DNA of 64,000 nt. Source: UMGS1519 sp050951095 (GTDB lineage: Bacteria; Actinomycetota; Coriobacteriia; Coriobacteriales; Eggerthellaceae). A program made the translations under genes and the position numbers. The notes under the pieces were generated by a model that saw only the letters and a program-made list of their open reading frames with translations, did no database searches and was not told the origin of the DNA. Location of the stretch: positions 124,001 through 188,000 of the forward strand of contig JBMNIQ010000006.1 of NCBI GenBank assembly GCA_050951095.1. Direction: 5' to 3'. This document shows, one piece after another, positions 1 to 6,392 of the stretch (position 1 is its first letter; each line of letters starts with the position of its first letter).

Positions 1-296
1 GCGCCGACGGCTTCGTTCACGGATGCGAATACATCCGCCTCCACCAGCACGCCGGGGCCCGCCTCCAGGCACACCCAAACCGTGCCGGTATCCTGGCAGA
101 TGGGCACATGGTCTTCAGCGGCAATCCGCGCGTTCTCGCACAGCTGGCGCAGCACTTCGCTCCCACGCGGCGACGTCTCCGTCCGCGCGGCCTCCTGAAT
201 GCCCGCAAGGATATCGGGCGGCAGTTCGCAAGCCAGATGCGGAATGGCTTCCCGCACGGTCTGCGCAACCTGTTCCTTTGTAATGACTTTTTCCAT
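1..296 (-). CDS. Class I fumarate hydratase / tartrate dehydratase alpha subunit, 5' part
   Basis: The reading frame starts at the ATG at 296 and runs off the left edge, giving the first 98 residues. The stretch ICQDTGTVWVCLEAG is typical of the N-terminal region of iron-sulfur class I fumarases and L-tartrate dehydratases (TtdA/FumA alpha type), where the Cys in ICQDTG is a likely cluster ligand. These enzymes interconvert fumarate and malate, or dehydrate tartrate, in the cytoplasm of anaerobes. The beta subunit would be expected downstream, outside the window. Substrate cannot be decided from this fragment. A perfect TATAAT lies 7 nt before the ATG, so the transcript may have little or no leader. 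Confidence 0.85.
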   Translation of the reverse strand, partial: MEKVITKEQVAQTVREAIPHLACELPPDILAGIQEAARTETSPRGSEVLRQLCENARIAAEDHVPICQDTGTVWVCLEAGPGVLVEADVFASVNEAVG

Positions 297-303
297 GCCC
301 TCG

Positions 304-309
304 ATTATA
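304..309 (-). promoter_or_regulatory. -10 box of the fumarase alpha gene
   Basis: On the minus strand a perfect TATAAT is separated by only 7 nt from the ATG at 296, which would place the transcription start at or next to the start codon. No convincing TTGACA-like -35 is visible 16-18 nt upstream. The short GAGGG between the box and the ATG would lie upstream of the predicted transcript start. Confidence 0.5.
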
Positions 310-449
310 CGGCAGCACCCGCAGATGCCGACTCCTGCGATGTTTCGGTACAAAAGGGACAGATACGCGAAAACCCCGCCTTCCTCTGAACCGCACCCCT
401 GATCTTGGACTTAGAAAGAGAGTCCGGATTTAGGAGGTGCGGTTCTGTC

Positions 450-950
450 ATGAAGAGGCATAGCCTGGAAACCCGTCGAAGGGCCGCCGATCTCATCAAG
501 AAGGGGTACAGCTTCAGGGCGATCGCGTCGGAGCTTGCCGTATCTAGGAACATCGCGCAATACTGGGTCTACACGTACAAGGCGGTGGGCGCGGAGGTGT
601 TCCTGGCGATGGGGTCCAAGCACAGAACGTACGACTACGAGACCAAGCTGGCCGCTGCTCGGGACTACGTCGACCTCGGGATGACCAGGCAGGAGGTCAT
701 GTCCAGGTACGGCATCGTGGGCGCGACGCAGCTGAAGAACTGGGCGAGGAGCTACCGCGAGGGAGGGCCGGAGGCCCTGAGGCCGAAGCCGAGGGGGCGC
801 CCGCGCAAGGGCGGCGGCCGGGCGTGCCCGGCGACCCGCGAACAGGAGCTCGAGGCGGAGAACCGCAGGCTGAGGGCCGAGGTGGCCTACCTAAAAAAAT
901 TGAGGGCCCTGGAGGCGGAGAAGCGAGCACCTGGGAGAAGTGCCAGGTGA
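450..950 (+). CDS. IS3-family transposase OrfA (helix-turn-helix protein)
   Basis: This 166-residue protein begins at the ATG at 450, behind a strong AGGAGG at 431-436; an in-frame extension back to 405 lacks such a site. It carries two helix-turn-helix-like segments (around SFRAIASELAVS and MTRQEVMSRYGI) and then a charged coiled-coil region (ELEAENRRLRAEVAYLKKL), the layout of IS3/IS150-group OrfA. It would bind the terminal repeats. At 893-899 the frame reads A-AAA-AAA, a classic -1 slippery heptamer, so some ribosomes should shift into orfB. Without the shift the protein ends 17 codons later. Confidence 0.92.
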   Translation: MKRHSLETRRRAADLIKKGYSFRAIASELAVSRNIAQYWVYTYKAVGAEVFLAMGSKHRTYDYETKLAAARDYVDLGMTRQEVMSRYGIVGATQLKNWARSYREGGPEALRPKPRGRPRKGGGRACPATREQELEAENRRLRAEVAYLKKLRALEAEKRAPGRSAR

Positions 951-1810
951 TCAGGGAGCTTTCAGGGCAGGGCCACGCGCTCAAGGACCTCCTGGCCGCG
1001 TCGGGCCTCCCGGCGTCGACCTACCACTACAACAGGGAGAAGCCCGCGAAGCCGCCCACGAGGCCCGAGCTGCGGGCGAAGGTCGCCGAGATCTTCGGGA
1101 GAACGCCGAACGGGTGCGGCCACCGCCAGATCGCGATGTGCCTGCGCGCCGAGGAGGGCGTGCGCATAGCCGACAAGACCGTGCTCAAGATGATGCACGA
1201 GATCGGCATCAGCTGCGGCATAAGGCGCGAGACCGACTATCACAGGTACAACTCCTACAAGGGCGTGGTCGGGAAGACCTTCGAGAACCTGATCGGACGG
1301 GACTTCTCCGCCAGCGGGACGTGGCAGAAGATGGGAACCGACGTCACGGAGTTCGCGCAGCCGTGGGGCAAGGCGTACCTCGCGCCGGTGCTGGACTTCT
1401 TCAGCGAGGAGGTGGTCGCCTGGTCCGTCTCGCAGCACCCGGGCCTGCGGCAGCAGGACGAGATGCTGGATATGCTGATAGCCAGGAAGCCGGAGGGCAA
1501 GACCCCCATCCTGACCAGCGACATGGGCTGGCAGTACCAGCACGAGCGCTACTGGAAGAGGGTCGAGGAAGCGGGGTTCAGGCAGAGCATGTCGCGCAAG
1601 GGCAACTGCCTGGACAACGCGTGCACGGAAGGCCTGTTCGGCCACATCAAGGACGAGTTCTTCAGGGGCCAGGAATGGCCCGACTTCGAGTCCTTCAAGG
1701 CCGACCTCGAAGCATACATCGTTCACTGGAACACGGTGAGAAGGCAGAAGAGGCTCGAGGGCCTGACCCCCGTGGAATACGGGAATCGGACCCTCGAGAC
1801 AGCAGCGTAG
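824..1810 (+). CDS. IS3-family transposase OrfB (DDE integrase core), made by -1 frameshift
   Basis: This open frame lies -1 relative to orfA. It continues from the slippery A7 at 893-899 with IEGPGGGEASTW, so the expected OrfAB fusion is about 453 residues. The rve catalytic core is clear: first Asp in GTDVTEF, second Asp in TSDMGWQY, and the Glu in DNACTEGLFG. An HTH_21-like region (NGCGHRQIAM) precedes it. SDxGWQY is typical of the IS150 group. No good start codon with a ribosome site lies near 824, so the listed start is only the open-frame limit. Confidence 0.9.
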   Translation: MPGDPRTGARGGEPQAEGRGGLPKKIEGPGGGEASTWEKCQVIRELSGQGHALKDLLAASGLPASTYHYNREKPAKPPTRPELRAKVAEIFGRTPNGCGHRQIAMCLRAEEGVRIADKTVLKMMHEIGISCGIRRETDYHRYNSYKGVVGKTFENLIGRDFSASGTWQKMGTDVTEFAQPWGKAYLAPVLDFFSEEVVAWSVSQHPGLRQQDEMLDMLIARKPEGKTPILTSDMGWQYQHERYWKRVEEAGFRQSMSRKGNCLDNACTEGLFGHIKDEFFRGQEWPDFESFKADLEAYIVHWNTVRRQKRLEGLTPVEYGNRTLETAA

Positions 1811-1928
1811 CTGATAGACTTTACTTATGGGCTCCAAGAACTGGGGTGCAGTTCACTCCGAGGGCGGGGCTCCGAAACTAGCGAAAACGCCGAAACGCGG
1901 TTGGGATGCGGCCGATGAGCAGCGGCAG

Positions 1929-3047
1929 TTAACCCGTGGTCGAGCTGCTGGAAACCGTGTTCGAAGAGGATGATGCCGTCATGTCCGCCGCAGCGGAAGA
2001 TGAACTGGAAGCCGTCGTATTCGAAGAGCTGCTGTAACCGGTTCCGCCATTGCTGGAAGAAGACGCGGTATTGCCGTTATTCGCCGTATTGCCGCCGTTT
2101 CCGTTCGTGTTGGAACTGGATGCGGCATTGCCACCTTGGTTCGCATCCGTGTTGCCATTCGAGCTGGAAGATCCGTTCATGGTCGAGGACGAGGAAGGCC
2201 TGCTGTCCTGGTTATCGGCAGATGCATTCGATTGATCGGCAGAAGAGCTGCTCGCCGTATCGCTCACCCGGATGATCGGCGCCGTTTTCGCGCCCAGGCC
2301 CTCGCCGCTGGTGGCGGTGTTGATGACATGGGCGGTGATGAACACCGTCAGCAAGCCGACGACGGTCATGATCACGATGGCGAACCACTTCTTCTTCGTG
2401 ACGTCCAGCGAACCCATCACCGCATGCTTATGGGACTTCGCGGCCTTATGCGAGTATTTCGCGCTGTTCGCGGAGTACTTCGATCGGTCGGTGCCGTAGA
2501 TGGACTGCGGCTGCGCAGCCGACTTCGCTCCGGTGCCGTCCGCATTCAGCGGCGTCGTACCGGGACGGACGGATGCACCCGTACCGGGCATGACGGTCGT
2601 CTGACCGGAATCGGAGTCGGAGTTGAACTGCTTTTTCGCCTTCTCGCTGGATGCCGTGATGAAGCTCTTGTAGATCTGCGACGAGAGCGCCGTGACGGCG
2701 GCGGATGCCGCAACGCCGATTGCAGAGCCCGCAAGGCCGATCTGCGAAGAGAACAACATGGCGGTCACTGCCGCCAGCGCACTTGCCGTGATCTGCGCCA
2801 CGGAAACGTCCGACAGGACCTTCTTCCCTACGGATTGCTCTTTCTTCGGATTATTGCCGGATTTGCCGGGACCGGCATTGCCGCCTCCGGCCATCTGCGT
2901 GCGTTCTGCCCCGGTAGGCATCTGGGTCGCGTATCCCGACTGGACCGTAGAAGAACGGCCGGCCCGGTACCCGCTGTCCCGAGACGCGGAAACCGGCCGA
3001 TTCCCCCGGTTCTGCCGAGGTGCGCCCTGCGTAGGTTCATACGCCAC
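1929..3047 (-). CDS. Ser/Asn-rich single-pass membrane protein, unknown function
   Basis: I do not recognise a family for this 372-residue protein. It has a polar Arg/Gly/Gln-rich N-terminus (1-85), a small-residue hydrophobic stretch around 90-140 rich in Ala, Ser and Gly, a linker, one strong membrane span (WFAIVIMTVVGLLTVFITAHVI) near 230-250, and a C-terminal tail of about 110 residues almost entirely Ser, Asn, Gly and Thr. The positive cluster before the span suggests a cytoplasmic N-terminus and an exported tail. Three other proteins in this window carry similar Ser-rich segments. The gene stands alone on the minus strand, with the IS3 element about 70 bp past its stop. Confidence 0.75.
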   Translation of the reverse strand: MAYEPTQGAPRQNRGNRPVSASRDSGYRAGRSSTVQSGYATQMPTGAERTQMAGGGNAGPGKSGNNPKKEQSVGKKVLSDVSVAQITASALAAVTAMLFSSQIGLAGSAIGVAASAAVTALSSQIYKSFITASSEKAKKQFNSDSDSGQTTVMPGTGASVRPGTTPLNADGTGAKSAAQPQSIYGTDRSKYSANSAKYSHKAAKSHKHAVMGSLDVTKKKWFAIVIMTVVGLLTVFITAHVINTATSGEGLGAKTAPIIRVSDTASSSSADQSNASADNQDSRPSSSSTMNGSSSSNGNTDANQGGNAASSSNTNGNGGNTANNGNTASSSSNGGTGYSSSSNTTASSSSSAAADMTASSSSNTVSSSSTTG

Positions 3048-3210
3048 GTGCTATCACTCGCTTTCCTTCGCTTTCCTATCGAACGTACAGTCTAGAAGTC
3101 TTTTCCAAAAGAAGCTGTCATGCACACGAAGAAGGGACATACCATTCACCAACCCGCGACAAAGGTTTCACCCAGAACGTATAGAGCCTGATGAGTTGCC
3201 GTTTTCGTGC

Positions 3211-3248
3211 AAAAGGAAAAGGACGGCCCGCCTTTCGGCGGACCGTCC
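3211..3248 (-). terminator. Intrinsic terminator of glnB-amtB
   Basis: A 12-bp stem GGACGGTCCGCC / GGCGGGCCGTCC (one G-T pair) closes a GAAA tetraloop and is followed on the minus strand by TTTTCCTTTT. It lies about 35 bp past the glnB stop. Confidence 0.93.
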
Positions 3249-3282
3249 CTCCTCTTGTTGCGGGCGTTGCGGGAACCCGATG

Positions 3283-3621
3283 CTATACGGCTGCTTCGCC
3301 CTGCTCGCCCGTGCGGATGCGAACCGCTTCCTCGACGTTCGAAACGAAGATCTTGCCATCTCCGACCTCGCCCGTCCGAGCCGTCTTGCAGATGACATCT
3401 ACCAGCGGATCAACCTGATCGTCGTTCACGATGAACTCGAACTTCACCTTCGGCAGCATGTTCAGCAGCACCTCGGTTCCGCGGAAGTACTCCTTCCAGC
3501 CGTGCTGGTTGCCGCAGCCTTGCACTTGGCTGAGCGTCATGCCGTTGACGTCTGCCTTGAACAGGGCTTCCTTCAAAGGCTCGAGTTTCTCGGGACGTAC
3601 GATTGCGGTGATCTTCTTCAT
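3283..3621 (-). CDS. glnB: PII nitrogen regulatory protein, T-loop without Tyr51
   Basis: This 112-residue protein is a full-length PII signal protein. The N-terminus MKKITAIVRPEKLEPLKEAL and the C-terminal signature TGEVGDGKIFVSNVEEAVRIRTGE are family-typical. It should sense ATP/ADP and 2-oxoglutarate and block the neighbouring ammonium channel through its T-loop. The T-loop reads RGTEVLLNMLPK, so the position equal to Tyr51 of E. coli GlnB is Val. Uridylylation or adenylylation at that site is therefore impossible, and control must rest on ligand binding. It starts 20 bp after amtB behind AAGGAGG, so the two are co-transcribed. GlnK would be an equally valid name. Confidence 0.96.
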   Translation of the reverse strand: MKKITAIVRPEKLEPLKEALFKADVNGMTLSQVQGCGNQHGWKEYFRGTEVLLNMLPKVKFEFIVNDDQVDPLVDVICKTARTGEVGDGKIFVSNVEEAVRIRTGEQGEAAV

Positions 3622-3641
3622 AATGGTCCTCCTTGCGTTCG

Positions 3642-4913
3642 TTAGTCCAAGCCCAGGAATGCGGGGTAGGCGGATTCGCCGTGAACCGTGACATCCAGGC
3701 CACGTGCCTCGATCTCATCCGGGACCCTCAGGCCGCCGGCGATCTTCTTGATGATGACACCCAGGATCACATCGGCGATGCCCACGAACGCGATTGTGAT
3801 CAGGATGCCTGCGATCTGGCTGAGCAGCAGGCTGGGATCGCCAGTGTAGAACAGGCCGCCGAAATCGGTCCAGGACAGCTCGGGTACGCAGAACAGGCCC
3901 GTCAGGATGCCGCCGGTGATGCCGCCGATGCAGTGGCAACCGAATGCATCAAGCGCGTCGTCGTAACCGATCTTGGCCTTCAGCTTCGAGATGGCCAGGT
4001 AGCAGATGGGCGAAACGATGAGGCCCATGATAAGCGCTGCCCAGGGCTCCACGAAGCCTGCAGCCGGGGTGATGACGACCAGGCCGGCAACCAGGCCGGT
4101 AGCGCCGCCGACCAGGGTGGTCTTGTGGGTCATGCGATTCTCCATGAACATCCAGGAGAGCATTGCGGCGCCGGAGGCGACCACGGTGTTCAGCAGAGCC
4201 AGGCCGGCAGTGCCGTCAGCGGCGAACTCGGAGCCGGCGTTGAAGCCGAACCAACCAAACCACAGCAGCGTTGCGCCGAGCATGACCATGGGAACATTGT
4301 GGGCGCGGTAGTTCATCATGCCGAAGCCCTTGCGCTGGCCGCACAGGATGCACAGGATCAGACCGGTAAGACCGGAAGAGATGTGCACAACGTCGCCGCC
4401 GGCGAAGTCGAGTGCGCCGATCGTGTCGCCAATCAGGCTGCCGTCGCCGCCCCAGACCATGTGCGCCAGGGGAGCATAGATAATTGCAGACCAGATGGCG
4501 ATGAATGCCAGGAACGGACCGAACTTCATACGGCCGGCAAGGGAGCCGCCGATGATGGCCGTGGTGATCATGCAGAATGCAAGCTGGAACACGATATCGA
4601 CGATAGAGGGATAATTGCCTGCATCAGGATGGCTTGCAGCAGTATTGAGCACATCCTGTACGGCAGCCAAGCATCCAAGCTGGTCGAAACCTCCGAAGAA
4701 CGGAATCGAACCGTCTCCGCCGTATGCGAACGACCATCCAACCAGGATCCAGACCACTGCCACAACCCCCATCGTGGCAACAGACATGAACATGGTATTG
4801 ACCGCGTTCTTGCGGCGGGACATGCCTCCATAGAAGAACGCCACGCCGGGTGTCATTATCAGGACCAGCATTGCACAGATCATCATGAATGCGGTCGAAC
4901 CCGTATCGAACAT
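3642..4913 (-). CDS. amtB: Ammonium transporter, Amt family
   Basis: This 423-residue inner-membrane channel for ammonium has about 11 membrane spans. Typical Amt segments are visible: TPGVAFFYGGMSRRKNAVN near the N-terminus, DFAGGDVVHISSGLTGL in the middle and DDALDAFGCHCIGGITGG towards the C-terminus, the last containing the second pore His. The first-half pore His is also present (VVHISSG). I chose the ATG at 4913 because AAGGAGG lies 8-9 nt before it; an in-frame extension to 4958 has no such site. It is the first gene of an amtB-glnB operon ending at the terminator at 3211-3248. Confidence 0.97.
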   Translation of the reverse strand: MFDTGSTAFMMICAMLVLIMTPGVAFFYGGMSRRKNAVNTMFMSVATMGVVAVVWILVGWSFAYGGDGSIPFFGGFDQLGCLAAVQDVLNTAASHPDAGNYPSIVDIVFQLAFCMITTAIIGGSLAGRMKFGPFLAFIAIWSAIIYAPLAHMVWGGDGSLIGDTIGALDFAGGDVVHISSGLTGLILCILCGQRKGFGMMNYRAHNVPMVMLGATLLWFGWFGFNAGSEFAADGTAGLALLNTVVASGAAMLSWMFMENRMTHKTTLVGGATGLVAGLVVITPAAGFVEPWAALIMGLIVSPICYLAISKLKAKIGYDDALDAFGCHCIGGITGGILTGLFCVPELSWTDFGGLFYTGDPSLLLSQIAGILITIAFVGIADVILGVIIKKIAGGLRVPDEIEARGLDVTVHGESAYPAFLGLD

Positions 4914-5333
4914 TGCCCTAACCTCCTTGTAGTAGATCCGGTGATTTCCTCTCACCAACTGACGGTTATCAGTCTGCCTGCGCTGTATTTCGAAGTCGTT
5001 TCAGCACGGTTTCATGTACACGTCGCCTTGGCGAAATAAAAGTTTCGATTAGCACCGTTTTGAATCGACCTATATGTCTTCATCTATCTGTTTCCTCTGT
5101 TCATATGCGGTGTTTTCGATTGCTCGGCAGAAATGACGGTTGTTTCGCATGGTTTGTTGGAAGATCGCCGAAATGTTTCGAACAGGTTTCCCAGCGCTCT
5201 CGGCAGGACGCTGCTTGTGGATTCCGTGAACGCGTTTCGCGGATTTGTGAAAGGGGTTTACACGGCAATCACGCTTGCTAGAATCGCGGGCGCATTAAGG
5301 GAAACCGCAACGGGAAAAGGCGGTGGGGCGAAC

Positions 5334-6326
5334 ATGCCGCAACGTATTCGAGGGCTGCTGTGCTCGATCGGGGGAAGCATCGGATGGGGCTTTTCGGGAG
5401 CCTGCGTCCAGTGTCTTTCCAGCCAATACGGACTGGGGGTGCTGGAGCTTACCTCCATCCGCATGGTTTCCGCGGGCCTGATCCTGTTGGCCCTGCTGCA
5501 GCTGCGCGGCCACCAGCTCAAGTTCTCCGCGCTGAAGAACCCCCGTACGCTGCTGAAGATCGTCGCCTTCGGATTGGCAGGCGTCTTCTCCAGCCAGTTC
5601 ACCTACGCCATGGCCATCGCCAGCACGAACGCCGGCACCGCCACGGTGCTCTGCTGCCTGAACTCCGTCATGCTTCTCGCCGTGGTCTGCATCGCGGCAC
5701 GCCGCCTGCCGCTTCCCGCCGAGGCATCGGGGATCGTCCTCGCGCTTGTCTCCGTGTGGCTGATCGCCACCGGCGGCAACCCCGCCAGCCTGGCGATATC
5801 CCCCGACGGCCTGTTCTGGGGCATCGCATGCGCTGCAGGCGTGACGTTCTACACCATGTTCTCCAAGCCGCTCATGGCGAAACTGGGCAGCATCCCCGTC
5901 CTTGCCGCCGGCATGCTCTTCGGCGGCATCGGCGGCACGGCCTGCGCGGTGCCGCAATGGTCGTTCCCCGCGCTCGACCTTTCCGGCTGGCTGATGCTGG
6001 CCTGCGTCGTCATCCTGGGAACGGTCGTGACGTTCAGCCTGTTCTTCCGCGCCGTCATGGACCTCAGCGCCGTGGAAGTGGGATCGCTGAGCGTGCTCGA
6101 ACCGGTGGCTGCCACCATCCTGAGCGCCGTCTGGCTGCATTCGGCATTCAGCTCCATCGACTACGTGGCATTCGCCATGATGGCGGCCATGGTGGTGCTG
6201 GTGTCCATCGCCGGCAATGCGAAGAGCACACCGCGCACCTTCTCCCGCCCGAAGATGGCAGCGATCTTTTCCCTGAGACAGATAAGGCGACCCGCCGGAT
6301 CGCTCCGACGTGCCGCCCTTCGGTAA
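5334..6326 (+). CDS. EamA/DMT-superfamily transporter
   Basis: The 330-residue protein has ten predicted membrane spans arranged as two EamA repeats, the plan of drug/metabolite transporters (RhaT/YdcZ/RarD type). Signature-like parts are GGSIGWGFSGACVQ at the N-terminus and the second-repeat end LEPVAATILSAVWLHSAFS. It probably exports or imports a small metabolite; substrate cannot be inferred. The ATG at 5334 follows a weak GGTGGGG; an in-frame extension to 5133 runs through non-hydrophobic sequence and is unlikely. It is monocistronic and convergent with topA, with its terminator overlapping the end of topA. Confidence 0.88.
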   Translation: MPQRIRGLLCSIGGSIGWGFSGACVQCLSSQYGLGVLELTSIRMVSAGLILLALLQLRGHQLKFSALKNPRTLLKIVAFGLAGVFSSQFTYAMAIASTNAGTATVLCCLNSVMLLAVVCIAARRLPLPAEASGIVLALVSVWLIATGGNPASLAISPDGLFWGIACAAGVTFYTMFSKPLMAKLGSIPVLAAGMLFGGIGGTACAVPQWSFPALDLSGWLMLACVVILGTVVTFSLFFRAVMDLSAVEVGSLSVLEPVAATILSAVWLHSAFSSIDYVAFAMMAAMVVLVSIAGNAKSTPRTFSRPKMAAIFSLRQIRRPAGSLRRAALR

Positions 6327-6355
6327 CGGGCTCCTTTATCGGAACCCCGTTGGAT

Positions 6356-6392
6356 AGCCTGCATCCTATTCTGAGGATGCAGGCTTCTTTTT
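6356..6392 (+). terminator. Intrinsic terminator after the EamA gene, inside the 3' end of topA
   Basis: An 11-bp perfect stem AGCCTGCATCC / GGATGCAGGCT with an 8-nt loop is followed by TCTTTTT on the plus strand. It spans the topA stop codon, so the convergent genes overlap at the RNA level. No T-run follows on the minus strand. Confidence 0.88.

Larger units (their letters stand above)
387..1855 (+). mobile_element. IS3-family insertion sequence, complete
   Basis: The element is 1469 bp. Its ends form an imperfect inverted repeat of about 24 bp: TGAAC[C/T]GCACCCC, three unmatched positions, then TCTTGGA. The outermost bases are TG and CA as in the IS3 family. A 3-bp direct repeat CTC flanks it at 384-386 and 1856-1858. 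It carries orfA and orfB in a -1 relationship with a slippery heptamer at the overlap. It sits between the fumarase gene and a membrane-protein gene, and I see no interrupted gene. Intact ends, target duplication and open frames suggest a recent and potentially active copy. Confidence 0.92.
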
